Source: Zychaea mexicana
Taxonomy: Eukaryota; Mucoromycota; Mucoromycetes; Mucorales; Lichtheimiaceae
DNA: 64,000 nt
NCBI RefSeq assembly: GCF_025766255.1
Contig: NW_026516692.1
Span: forward strand, 62,001-126,000
Direction: 5' to 3'
Below, piece after piece: positions 22,361 through 33,014 of this stretch. Under the pieces are notes generated by a model that searched no databases, was not told the origin of the DNA, and saw only the letters and a list, made by a program, of their open reading frames with translations. A program made the position numbers and the translations under genes. Position 1 is the stretch's first letter. Every line of letters begins with the position of its first letter.

Positions 22361-23742
22361 TTATTCTGTCCTTGGAATTACAACACCAACAACCTCTCTC
22401 ATTTTTGATATGTCGACCTTATCCTTTCCTTTACGTTTACGCTTTTTCATACCACTACGGCTTCTTTCATTAAATTTTTCAAAGTCATCATCACTTTCCT
22501 CATTATGCCTATTATCATCTGAGTAGTCATCCATTATTATGTCATCACAGATATCTAATGATAGTAATCTTTCCTGTAAATCCATCATTGCATCACGGTT
22601 TTCTTTTTGTTCCTGTTTATTGCTAATAAAAATATCCAACACTTGCTTTTCAACAGGAAATTCAAAATCTAGTGATTTCCATAGCATATGATGTGGCTGA
22701 ACCTTTATGCCAATTTATCAGAAAACTTTTGGATGTTTTTAAGTAAACAAGCAACACGGAATTAAAGATTGTAATACTTGATATCATTCATTTTGACAAC
22801 AGCCTTATTGTTATTGAATCGGAAGAATTTATTACCAAGTTCAGCAAATTGATTCTCAATTTTTGATCGGAAATCACCAAATACATCATTAAAATGGAGC
22901 TCTGTTGGATCAAGATTAACATTTACTTCCTTACAAATAGGATAAGTGAAATTCTGCTTTGAAAATTCAAATCCCTTTTCACTTGCCTTTTCAATCAACT
23001 GATTAACAAATAAAGTATATCCACCATCAGTTGCTAAGGTATCATACTTGCTCATCTTCTGGTATAATTTCATATTTAAGAACATGCTACTATCAGAGCT
23101 TTCAGCACAGTACTCACTTTTTGATACAAATAAGACTAAGTCATTTACATCTGATACGAATTGGGTACAAAGACCATTCTTTTTAAATTTATAAGAGTAT
23201 AGTTTCTCCCGCTTAATATTCGTGTTAACATAATTTATCCGAGAATCATGGCCATCAATAATCAAGCTAACATGCTTAAACAGCTCTGGGTTATTTAATC
23301 TAGCACAGAGAACACGTAACTTGATATTTGAGAACATATGAGCCAACTTATCATTAACCATTTTGTCTAATCGTTTATAATTATCAGTATCCATCCAAAA
23401 CTTTTTATATATACCATGAAAAGTGCTATAAGGAATATGTTTATTAATCTCTTCACCTGCAATTCCTGAAACAAGGTGATACAGTAAGAATAGTCCCTTT
23501 TCGATCTCAAAGTATGGCCCAGGATATTCATTTACACCATATAATACAACTAGAAAATAGAATACAGCAATATATCCCAGCTTATTAAATAAAATCTTTT
23601 TAATTTCATCAATCATTTTAATATGCTTCAACTCAGTTCTATGCTTATATTTATATGTAATTATAAGCCAATTATCATTCAAGAATTGCCAATTATTATA
23701 AACAATTTTGTCAACCTCTGCATTAATACTTTCTTGATCCAT
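22361..23742 (-). pseudogene. B1 DDE transposase, stop and frameshift, no chromodomain
   Basis: ATG 23742 (MDQESINAEVDKIVYNNW). The Harbinger-type (DDE_Tnp_4) core is intact to 22762: YPGPYFEIEKGLFLLYHL, first Asp in SLIIDGHDSRI, second Asp in LATDGGYTLF, and Glu in FGDFRSKIENQFAELGNKF. A TAA at 22762-22764 replaces a Gln codon present in B3, and a frameshift follows. The acidic/basic linker is readable at 22687-22361. The region that encodes the chromodomain in other copies is missing, so this copy lost its C-terminus. Confidence 0.75.
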
Positions 23743-23762
23743 TTTTATAATAATTATAAAAT

Positions 23763-23770
23763 TCAATTTT
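23763..23770 (-). promoter_or_regulatory. AAAATTGA octamer upstream of B1 transposase
   Basis: Exact match, 20 bp before ATG 23742. Confidence 0.5.
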
Positions 23771-24268
23771 ATTACTTGGAAATCAAATCAGACATAGACA
23801 TAGAAAATCACAAGATTTATACAAAATAGCTGATGTTGAAAAATCAATAGTGTCTCATAATCATTTGGGTGCTGATGTAACGGCAGAATAGTAATACTTA
23901 TGTTTAATAAACTTAATAATGGATAGAATATTATTCTGTAATAAAGAATAATAAGTTTGTAATAATCTATTACATCCATAAATAAGGATTTTAAGCCAAT
24001 AACTAGAAATAACTCAAACTAAGTTTAAAGTTAATCGCAGGATACGAAGGGGGATTAGGGCGATCGCTAAAATTTTAAAAGACATTTTTGTAAACATTTT
24101 TTTTAATAAATTAATAAAATTAGATAGCATCAATTAAATCATACTATTTTTATAAAAAATAAAGACATTTAGTTTCTCATTAAATAATGATACTTATAGA
24201 ATCCACCTCAAAAAGGTATGTCTGAATAAGATCCTATCTAGAAGGAAAGAAGTATGTTTATTTTCTTT

Positions 24269-24366
24269 CCTTCTAAAGGAGGATATGTAAATAACTGTTT
24301 CGTATTAAACCCATTACCCTTCTAAAGGAGGGTATGTAAATAACTGTTTTGTGTTAAACCCATTAC
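24269..24366. repeat. 49-bp tandem duplication at the end of element A4
   Basis: Two adjacent units, each starting ttctaaaggagg and ending aacccattac, with four or so differences. The left-arm copy has a single unit. It marks local slippage at the A-element terminus. Confidence 0.7.
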
Positions 24367-25501
24367 CCCCACTAATTCTATATAAATACGTTTTTCTTTG
24401 ATTTCTTTCTTTAATATTAATTGTCCTAATGCCGGTGCAGATGCTGTGATTGTCTCATAAGGAGGCGGGGGAATGTTAGCCAGCTTTTACAGGGCGCTTT
24501 CGTACTGTGACTTTGACTAATAAAAATCATAAGAATGTTAATGAGTGGATTGTTACGTAAACGTTCGGCTCCAAATGTGGAACACAAGAACAAAATAAGA
24601 CTGAAAGACGAGTTGAAACATACCAGCCATTCAAACTCGTGCTATTGCTCATTTTTTTCGTCCATGGATGCCATCTGTGCCACATACTAGGAAAGTTTTC
24701 TGTACACTAGCTTTTAGCCAAAGTCAAGCTCAAACAGATATGCAAAGTACTCAGCAAGGGCAGCAGGAGCACCTTTACACATAGTGTTTACATCGTCCCC
24801 GAGTTGCTCCTTCTTCTTCATCAACTTTTCTACAGACAAGCCATACCATGGCAGCGTTCTCGTCGTGAGATACAACAAGACATAGCCTAAAGCCTCTAGG
24901 TCACTGCGGACCGATTGTTCTATATCAACACAAGTGAGATTGTCAGTGGTAGAAACAAAATAGATAACAAATAACAGTCAAAAATTGTTGCTGCAACTTG
25001 ACTTAGAATAACGTTATTTATATACATATATACATACATTCCTAATATTAATATATGTTTTTTATATACAATTTTATATTCTAAAATACTTTTATTCATT
25101 GGTTACACAAATGTTATCTATTTATAGATATGTATTTAAAGCACAATTACTATATTAGGTAACAGGTTACACAATTTATGAGTATAAACATCTACCCAGA
25201 TACATATTACTGTTACCCTTAATTATAATGTCTTTCTTACCCTCTCCAGTGTCAGCGTCAATGCTTGAGAATAGTGGCGTACTGACAAACTGAAGACCTT
25301 CCCTCCAGGCAATATGTTTTCCACCAACATAAACCTTTTTGATAGCCCAAAATCAATAAGGTAAACCTTGTTCTCATCACCATCCACCCCCATGACAGTA
25401 TTGTCAGGCTTAATGGGGGTATGTATCCTAGTTGTAATATTTCATAAAAATTAAGAGTTACAAAAATTTCTCATGATTACAAATTACTTTTAATTATTTA
25501 T

Positions 25502-25509
25502 AAAATTGA
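25502..25509 (+). promoter_or_regulatory. AAAATTGA octamer upstream of B-R transposase stub
   Basis: Exact match, 32 bp before ATG 25542; mirror of 17472-17479. Confidence 0.5.
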
Positions 25510-25541
25510 ATTTTATATTTATAAAAAAGATAAATTGTATA

Positions 25542-26203
25542 ATGGACCAGCAAGATTTAAATCAAAAAATAAATAATGAAGTTAATAAAATCATTGTAAA
25601 TAATTGGAAATTTCTGGAATATAATTGGCCTATTATAAATCATAATTATAAACATCGTACAGAAATAAAATATATTAAAAATATTAAAGAAGTTTTGTGA
25701 TAAGTTTAATATAAATACACAAGTACATCATAAGCTATGGGAATCAGATGATTTCGAATTTCCATTTGAAGCTAAATTAGTTGATATCGTTATCAGTAAT
25801 TCAAGTGAAGCTGCATTAAAAAAAGATGAAATGATTAAATTACAAGAACAATTTTTGAATTTTGATATAGATGATAATATGAATATTGATGATGAAGTCA
25901 GTGAAAATGATAATGAAGATAATAATAGTAGTGAAGACGATATTCCTAAATTTAATGAAAAGAAAAGAAGAGGTAAAGGGAAAGGAAAGAAAAAACTTGT
26001 TGATATTAATAAAGTTAGAAATATAGAAAATGAAAATATGAAATAGAAAGCATAATTGATCATAAAGTCAAATATAATGAATGTATCTTTTTTGTAAAAT
26101 AGAAAAACTATCCATCAATAGATAATAGCTGGTTGCATATTAACAAATTTAATGAAAAGGAGTTGTTAAATGAATATGTTTTAGAACATTATCTTCACAT
26201 ATA
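25542..26203 (+). pseudogene. B-R transposase stub with chromodomain end
   Basis: M-D-Q start, NKIIVNNWKFLEYNWPIINH, then deletion of the DDE core and a jump to HHKLWESDDFEFPFEAKL. The linker is acidic then basic (NEKKRRGKGKGKKKL). The chromodomain follows out of frame. Same deletion as B-L. Confidence 0.65.
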
Positions 26204-26214
26204 ATATTAAATAC

Positions 26215-26550
26215 TTAAGGTAAAACATTATTAAAACAAAGGAAGAAAGGATTGCCGATAGTTATCTTTATAGGTTTTCTTTTTTTTTCTTTTTTTTTCT
26301 TATTTATAATAAGATGATCTACTTGTTGTATATCTATCTGTTGTATAATATTTTCACCTTTTTCTTCAATTATCTTTCTCTTTTCATGAACATGATCTGG
26401 ATTATGTTTTCTGCAAACATATTTATTTTTATTACCCTTTTCTATTATTTTTTTCCCACAAGATTTCCCATTATTCTTTCCTCGTTTAAACTTATGAGTA
26501 CAAAAGCCATTATACATAGAAAGATATAGAAAATGGTCTGATGAGAACAA
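26215..26550 (-). pseudogene. B-R companion protein, C-terminal part
   Basis: Reads MFSSDHFLYLSMYNGFCTHK, then KRGKNNGKSCGKK and YVCRKHNPDH, the shared zinc-like pattern, ending GNPFFLCFNNVL as in the B1 companion. The N-terminal codons lie beyond the B2 insertion near 30354. Confidence 0.65.
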
Positions 26551-26974
26551 TTCTTTTATTTTTTTATTGATTTTTTCTTATATTTTTGTGATTATATTGT
26601 TTTTAATAAAATAGTCAAATTCAGCCTGTATAAAAGTATCCATCTCATTGCAAAGATTTGTACATAATTATATATGATTGGAGGATAAGTCGGAAATGCT
26701 TCAATTTCATTATTATCTATTAATAAAACAAATATAATAAAAAATGAAAAAATAATATGATAGAAAAATAGATATTGATAATATAAATTTAGAATTTAAA
26801 AGTAAATTAAATTAATATAGATGTTCAACTACATCATATGGCATAGTATAGTAATAGATTTGAATTCCCTACAAAAATAAATAAAATTAATTTAGTTTTT
26901 AGTAATGAACAAAAAGTAAATAAACAATATATGAGATATGGGAACTACAATCTAAAATCTTAAATTTAAATATA

Positions 26975-29338
26975 AGGTGCAAGTCAGCTAGAAAGGTCCC
27001 TCAGATGCAAAAAAAATCTTAAAATAAAGTTTGGAATTGCCTTTATTGGAAATCGGAGAAATCTAAAGTTGGGGGAGGCGACGATGGCTCTTGTACTTTT
27101 TCACTGCCCATTCAGCATAACGCATGTCGAGACCTCTGCTGTACATCTCGATAAACCTCTAGGCACGATTCTCATAATGGATCATGTGCTTGATGCTAAT
27201 GCGTTTTGGAAGGTCCTTTACGTGTTGTTGCAATGATGAGAAAGAATAGTCACATTCGCGCCAAGTGATGCTTTTCATCTCGGCCCACACTCTTTCGATC
27301 CAGTTACACTCGCAATGGAATTTGGGATATAACTCGAATATCATGTGATGCTTCTCACAAATTTCCTGCAAGAGCGACTTCTGCTGCTGGAAATCTGGTT
27401 GGAAGGCTACGATATATACTGCGCAGCAATTGACAGTTTTCTCTTGCTTGCAATAACGGATTAATCCCTGTGCGGGCCAAAGGTTCCTCTCCTTGAGTAT
27501 GGCTTGAAGTCCCCGAGGCACACCATTAGCATCCACCATCGGCTGCACAATCCATTCTCCGTTGTTGCCATAGTAACCGCCGTTTCTTGATACAATCTGT
27601 TTTCCGCCCGGGCTCATATTCATTCTGTACGCATTAAGCGCATCATCGGGCATTGCAGAATGGTTGGAGCTCTGGTCAAAGCAGAAAACGCCAATGCAGT
27701 TAGGATGCAATCTTTGAAACTCTTCTATTGCTGATTCAAGCTGGTTGGCCATGTCGGTCTTTTTCCAATAGCCGTCGTTTTGAGCGCCAGGAATGATCGT
27801 CTTGTATGAAAAAAGACCATGGCAGGAACAAGCAAAAGCACTGAGCATGCTTGCACGGCCCTGACCTTTCTTTCTGATCAGGCTCTCGTTGGAAGCCAAA
27901 TACACGCCTCGCTTGCAGTCATTGGCGTAGAAGTAGGTCTCGTCGTGTGTGACCAGTACTTTCTCATGCTCCCAAACCCTGGTAACCGCTCGTTCTGCTT
28001 CATCATCCTCATCATACCTCGTCATGAGCTCTCTGTGCTCAAGCATTCTTGTTGCCCATTCCTTGCGATAAATTACGACGTCTTCTCTTTCATGACCGTC
28101 GATGTATGGCACTTGGGATTTGTCTTCGATTTTAAACCCCTATTTCTTAAGGTATCGTCGTACGGTGGATTCAGATACGGCAATTCCAGTGCGCTGTTCA
28201 GGGTAGGCCTCATCTAGTACGAGGTCATGTAGAATGAACTCTCGCAATGCAATAACTGTTCTTTTTTCGGGCTTCATTGACATGAAAGAAGCAACGCATT
28301 TGTCCTTGATATGCTCGTCAGCAAGCATAGATGCGGTCTTGATGTGGGCTCCTTTGACAAACGGTGTCAATCTCCCGGTTCTCAGATACTCGTTCGCCCA
28401 ACCTCGGATCCTTTTCGCAAACCGTTGACCACGATTCCAATGCAGCGTGCTCAGCTTCTCAGATGCGCCTGTCTTCTCCTCTTTTTGTGATATCATCGTA
28501 AAGTAGTGATACAACGTGGCGAAACGCGCTCTCTGCAAACGATCAACATCAGGCGTTTTTCGATATAGGTCTGCATAAGGCCTAAGCGCTGCGATTGCTG
28601 ATTAGACTTTGTCGTCATCGGCCCGCTTTTCCTCTTCTTTCTTGATCTTCATCTCGACCCTTTTTTGCCAAAACATCTCATCCACGCGTAGGCAGCCTCG
28701 CTGCATTCTCTCTCTCTTTTCATCAGCCTTTTTAACTGTGCGCTTTGAGTCTTTGGCGTAATAGGTGTTGCGTCCTTTCTTATCAGCGCTAGGAACCCAC
28801 ATTAACGCGTTGCTCAGGCTTTTTTCCACGCTGACAAGGTCGACCTCAGGGATCTCTAAGTCGTATTCTTCGTTCTCGTCGTCGTCCGTGATTTCTTCTT
28901 CACTATCCTCAACATCGCTGACAGTCGCGTCTTCTTCGAGATCTTGTGTCGACTCCTGCTCTGCCGCTTGCGTTACTCGTATCTGTTTGGCGCGTTTGCC
29001 CTCAACATAGTTAGATTTGCCAATTCTGGAGCGTTTTTTCGGTCTGGCCATGTTGAATTGGTGCAATGAAAGCTAATTTAAGTAATGTATAGAGGGATGG
29101 TATGGAAGTAAGGTGCTAAAATGCTAAGTTGCCCAGCTAAAAGTGACCAAATAAGGAAACTTCAGACGTTAATTGCTCAGCCAGTTTTTAAGCAAAACAA
29201 ATCAGTGGTAGTAGATTTTGTTCCTCTCCTCAAAAGCTTTCGTTTCCACTATCGTTTGCAGTGATCACGTGTGTTAATGAAAATTTATTAAGGTTTAAAG
29301 TCGGGGCTCATAAGGACCTTTCTAGCTGACTTGCACCT
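26975..29338 (-). mobile_element. IS630/Tc1-mariner-type transposon, 2364 bp
   Basis: Terminal inverted repeats AGGTGCAAGTCAGCTAGAAA extend to at least 25 identical bp. TA dinucleotides flank both ends (26973-26974 and 29339-29340), the signature of this superfamily. GC content is far higher than the AT-rich host element B2. Confidence 0.9.
27159..29051 (-). pseudogene. IS630/Tc1-type DDE transposase with two nonsense codons
   Basis: From ATG 29051 (MARPKKRSRIGKSNY) one continuous frame of about 631 codons runs to 27159, broken only by TAA at 28602-28604 and TAG at 28140-28142. Order: basic N-terminus, acidic coiled segment (EDSEEEITDDDENEEYDLEI), helical HTH-like region ending VSESTVRRYLKK, then the catalytic core VTHDETYFYAND, CFDQSSNHSAM and CNWIERVWAEMK. 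These supply the D, D and E of the DDE triad. It catalyses cut-and-paste transposition in this family. The lack of frameshifts suggests recent loss of function. Confidence 0.85.
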
Positions 29339-29340
29339 TA

Positions 29341-29612
29341 GAAGATATTGAAAAAGATACAGAAAATAATATAGATAATAATGAACTTATAACCAATGAT
29401 ACACCTAAAAAAAGAAAACGTAATCAACCAAAAAATAAGGATAATGTATTTCAGGTAGAAAAAATAATAGACCATATGGTTTATAATAATAATAAACTAA
29501 TATTCTATGTAAAATAGCTTGGTTATAGTGATGATGAAAATAGTTGGGTAAAACAAAATGATTTTAATACAGAAGATATTATTAACGACTATATAAAAGA
29601 GAAAAATCTTTA
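29341..29612 (+). pseudogene. B2 chromodomain remnant
   Basis: Reads an acidic/basic linker (NDTPKKRKRNQPKNKDN) and a chromodomain, VFQVEKIIDHMVYNNNKLIF then YSDDENSWVKQNDF, with a TAG in place of the Trp of the VKW motif near 29516. It is the end of the B2 transposase, cut off from its core by the IS630 insertion. Confidence 0.65.
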
Positions 29613-29781
29613 AATTAAAAAAATGCATACTGTACCCTATATATTTAAAGAGGATAACTCTTTTTTTTTGTATATATTTATAATGAATTACATCTGTATC
29701 AATTACTGCATTATTTTATTAATAACATCAGCAAAACTAAGAGCTCCTCTATTACATATATAAATTTTTTTTTAATTTTTT

Positions 29782-30183
29782 TTAATTTTTTCTCTTTTTT
29801 TCAAAATTTATAGAAATTTCTTTTTCTTTTTTTACTCTTTTCTTGAGTATATGTAGTTTACTGTGTTGAAAACATAGAAAATCAGGCTTATTATCACCAA
29901 TATTTGTTCTTATTTTTCGATGATACATAAATCCTTCATTTTTTCCCCTTTTATGAACATATGTACATACGTTATTACTGCTATTAATGTACCAAAAATA
30001 GTTTATTATTGTTTCTTCCATTTTTTCCTTTATGATATTTTTTATTAGTTTTTGTTTTTTTTCTTTTGAATTACATAGAATTTCATCATCAAAATATTTA
30101 TCCATAACTTGAGTCATAATATTTTTTTTTGAATTTATTATAGACTGTCTGCATACAAGGATTTCTGTATTGAGGATAACCAT
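29782..30183 (-). CDS. B2 companion protein, zinc-motif, about 133 aa
   Basis: Open frame from ATG 30183 (MVILNTEILVCRQSIINS). Carries NNVCTYVHKRGKNEGFMYHR, in which the conserved Cys after the Gly has become Tyr, then FLCFQHSKLHILKKR. The N-terminus is closest to the B3 companion (MVILNTELL). It ends earlier than the others, so the Lys-rich tail is shortened. Confidence 0.5.
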   Translation of the reverse strand: MVILNTEILVCRQSIINSKKNIMTQVMDKYFDDEILCNSKEKKQKLIKNIIKEKMEETIINYFWYINSSNNVCTYVHKRGKNEGFMYHRKIRTNIGDNKPDFLCFQHSKLHILKKRVKKEKEISINFEKKRKN

Positions 30184-30233
30184 CTTTTTATCAGCTAATA
30201 TTATTATGATTATATTTTATATTATAAAAAAAT

Positions 30234-30241
30234 TCAATTTT
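30234..30241 (-). promoter_or_regulatory. AAAATTGA octamer upstream of B2 companion
   Basis: Exact match, 50 bp before ATG 30183. Confidence 0.5.
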
Positions 30242-30386
30242 GTTTTTTTGATTTTTAAAAATCTGTCGATAATTAAAAATTTTCAGATATAAATCAATAT
30301 AGCCTTAAACCGATTAGTCCTCTTGATGGGAAGATAATTATTGAGAGCAACCATTTTAAAAGTAATTTTTATAAAATAATAAAAAT

Positions 30387-30394
30387 TCAATTTT
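30387..30394 (-). promoter_or_regulatory. AAAATTGA octamer upstream of B-R companion
   Basis: Exact match, 32 bp before ATG 30354. Confidence 0.5.
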
Positions 30395-30775
30395 GTATTA
30401 AATAAGAAATTTTAGTATGCATGATTTAAAACTCCGAACCTGTAAAAATATTATAAATAAAGAAAGTTGTGCAATAATTTTGTCATCACTATACTATGAG
30501 ATGTTCTCTATGTCGCGATGTAGGATGCCCTTCGAATGAATGAACTCCAGCCGCCGCAACTTAATTTCCAATGCCAACATATTAGTCATCTATTTCAATT
30601 GTGGACTGCCCATATTAAATAAACATAATCTACAATACTTTACCAACTGCAAGCCCAAAATTCTAACTGTTCGTAGGGAAAACGACTTGTCGTACATCTC
30701 AAAGAGACTTTTAAGAGAGGCTAGAAGCAGGGAGTTGTTGTTCAGCATATGTCTTTTTTTCTCTTTACAGTTTAT

Positions 30776-31794
30776 GAGGTTTAATCAATAATTTAGTGGT
30801 TACAAAAATTCTTAAATTTTTATCAATCACTAGATTATTAAAATTGTATATATCTTTTTATATTTATTTAAATATTACTTATGTCATAAATCTATTATGC
30901 CATAACATACTTCCACTTCTGCCATAATGTTTATTAGAAAGGTAAAGTAACACTTAACCCTTTCTAAATAAACAACAACAACAACAACACAAACAACAAC
31001 AAACAACAACATTGACATGTTCTTGTTTTTTCCTAATAGTAGGAAATACCTAAAATTATTATTTTGATGTATTTTCAGAATATCAAAAAATAAAAACTTT
31101 ATTTTCTAGAATTTCAAAGAAAAGGATAAATACAAATATTTATCTATTTTCTTAAAAAATAGAAAAACAATTTATTTTTTTATTTTTAGATTTGAACTCA
31201 AAAAAGAATAGAATATTCTTCTTAGAACATTATAAGCTCTGAGTTTGGTAATAAATTAAATTTAATTTAAATTTAATTTGAAATATTAATAATAAGAGAT
31301 AATTTTACTATCCTTATTATTTTTATTTCTAGAAATAGATTTATTAGATAGAAATTAGCTCGCTACGCAAGCTTTTAACTCTGAAAGGGTAATTTCTATT
31401 AATAAACTATTTTTTAAGGAAAAGAGATAAATATTTGTATTTATCCTTTTCTTTGAATATCTAAAAAATAAAGTTGTTATTTTTTGATATTCTGAAAATA
31501 CATCAAAATAATATTTTGAGTATTTTCTACTATTAGGAAAAACAAGAATATGTCAATGTTGTTGTTTGTTGTTGTTTGTGTTGTTGTTGTTGTTGTTTAT
31601 TTAGAAAGGGTTAAGTGTTACTTTACCTTTCTAATGAACATTATAGCAGAAGTGGAAGTATGTTATGGCATAATAGATTTATGACATAATTAATATTTAA
31701 ATAAATATAAAAAAGATATATACAATTTTAATAATCTAGTGATTGATAAAAATTTAAGAATTTTTTGTAATCACTAAATTATCGATTAAACCTC
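30776..31794. repeat. Long palindrome 1 of element X
   Basis: About 1.0 kb fold-back centred near 31285. Arms match across a CAA-rich tract (30972-31013 against the TTG-rich tract at about 31558-31600) and on to the ends. The loop region holds agctcgctacgcaagctttt. Confidence 0.85.
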
Positions 31795-31865
31795 TTATAG
31801 AAAAGGAATACCTTTTCTATATAAATTAGCATATAGTATTGATGAATATTTATTATATTCACCTA

Positions 31866-32500
31866 GAGAGTTGAACATAAATTTGATGATTACAAAAAAT
31901 TCTTAATTTTTTTATTATCTATAATATTTATATAGTTAAATATGATTATAAGAAAAATAAAACAAATTGTTTTCTATTTCTGTTCCTCCTCCTCCTCCTC
32001 CTCCTCCTCCTCCTCCTCCTCCTCAAAATAAATAACAGTAACAATAATAACAACAAACCCTAAACAGGCTTTTTATATTCTTATTTATATATATTAAAAA
32101 ACAATTATTTGTAACACAAATTATGTTTTTCAGAAAGAAAAAAATATATAATATTTTTATTCTTTCAAAAATTGTATTTTTTTTTTATTTTAAATATTTA
32201 CATGATAATTATCATGTAATTAAAATAAAATTTAAAAAATAAATTTTAAAAACATAAAAATCAATGATTTTAATTGCTTTTTAATATATATAAATAAGAA
32301 CATAAAAAGCCTATTAAGGGTTTGTTGTTATTATTGTTATTGTTATTTATTTTGAGGAGGAGGAATAGAAGTAGAAAACAATTTGTTTTATTTTTCTAAT
32401 AATTGTATGATTAAATAATATTTATATTGACTATATAAATATTATAGATAATAAAAAAATTAAGAATTTTTTGTAATAATCAGATTTATGTTTAACTCTC
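31866..32500. repeat. Long palindrome 2 of element X
   Basis: About 635 bp fold-back centred near 32185. The arms share GTTTGTTGTTATT and the complementary AATAACAACAAAC. One arm carries a TCC tract of about 13 units (31984-32024); the other has only three GAG units (about 32354-32363). Confidence 0.85.
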
Positions 32501-33014
32501 TATGACGCTCATGTAGTGTACTTACGACCTATCAAATCCATAACTAGAGCGTTATAGCTGCCTTGAGTACCAAAGTACAACAGCTTGGGTGCTTGGTAGG
32601 TCCCCCTCGCAACAAGATCTTCATAGCATGGATACTCGCAGTACAAGAGCAAGCTATTCTCTTTAGCTTCCACTTTGGCAGCAACAAGCTTGGACTCTAC
32701 GGTGTTCACAGCTTCAAGTACAAAATTAAGTGTGACTATTCAGAATTTTGGTCATTTATGCATCCATTCGTTACTCACCAAGATACACTTGGCCACATGC
32801 TCCTGCTCCTAGCTGCCTAAAAGCACGAAGCGGTCGTTGTCGACGGTGGATGGAGGCATTGTGTTTACGAAAAAGCAAGTGGAGATGATGAAAGAAGGGA
32901 AAAATGTGAATAAAAGAACAATGTATCGCAGCAATGCTTTTATATGCATCATTTTTCTCTCTATTCTCAAAGCTGACATTCAAACAGTGCCCTCATAAGA
33001 TAAGATGCATCAAT

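Larger units (their letters stand above)
21030..23884. mobile_element. Harbinger-like element B1, 2855 bp
   Basis: Inserted in A4 with a likely AGA target duplication (21027-21029 and 23885-23887); copy A1 reads ctgtagaatagtaa without it. The termini (GGGGCACAATCG, and GCCGTTACATC read inward) are only weakly alike. It carries the convergent gene pair typical of the family: companion on plus, transposase on minus. A short AT-rich frame, MTSVKDTFKKLFEDINDLII (21901-22077), lies between them and may be a third small gene, itself frameshifted. Confidence 0.7.
20577..24097 (-). pseudogene. Element A copy A4, inverted half of the palindrome centre, split by B1
   Basis: The 5' part is 24097-23885 and continues at 21029-20577 after the B1 insertion. 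It ends at the GEMMN codons, where the fold-back to the plus-strand copy occurs. It is homologous to 19505-20165 of the plus copy. Frame breaks are present (for example near 20790), so it is not functional. Confidence 0.75.
26681..30322. mobile_element. Harbinger-like element B2, inserted in B-R and itself carrying an IS630-type element
   Basis: TTG target duplications (26678-26680 and 30323-30325); copy B-L reads the uninterrupted sequence. Ends are inverted repeats GAGGATAAGTCGG and GAGGACTAATCGG. Its own DNA is 26681-26974 and 29339-30322. The left part keeps only a trace of the transposase (YNLK near 26950); the right part keeps a chromodomain remnant and the companion gene. Confidence 0.8.
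25416..30509. mobile_element. Harbinger-like element B-R (inverted copy of B-L), split by B2
   Basis: ATG target duplications at 25413-25415 and 30510-30512, the reverse complement of the B-L site. Its own sequence is 25416-26680 plus 30323-30509. It contains the transposase stub (ATG 25542), the rejoined linker and chromodomain (25690-26203, frame broken near 26042 and by a TAG near 26101), and the companion gene in pieces (26550-26215, and ATG 30354). Confidence 0.75.
30776..32500. mobile_element. Element X: 1725-bp element made of two long palindromes
   Basis: Inserted in intron 2 of K3-R with TAT on each side (30773-30775 and 32501-32503); K2-R has the empty site (tttatgacgc). The outer ends are related inverted repeats, GAGGTTTAATCA and GAGAGTTAAACA, both continuing into TTACAAAAA-TTCTTAA. 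No coding frame. The 3-bp duplication and GAG ends resemble the Harbinger-like family, so the B transposase could have moved it (inference). Confidence 0.75.
24380..32859 (-). pseudogene. CK1-like kinase pseudogene K3-R, spread by nested insertions
   Basis: ATG 32859 (MPPSTVDNDRFVLLRQLGAG), exon 2 at about 32711-32522 (AAKVEAKENSLLLYCEY), exon 3 at about 30735-30660, exon 4 split between 30557-30510 and 25415-25240 (DFG region with CAG where K1 and K2 have TGA), C-lobe at about 24935-24720 (SDLEALGYVLLYLTTRTLPW, Trp retained) and the VPPPPYETITAS tail at about 24495-24410. Introns and exons hold element X, B-R, B2 and IS630. Stops replace two codons in the C-lobe (about 24715 and 24690). A decayed mirror of K23-L. 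Confidence 0.75.

Noticed and set aside
30960..31620. CAA/TTG repeats as a possible CRISPR or telomere array
   Set aside because: They are simple-sequence tracts in the arms of a palindrome, without spacers and not at a contig end.
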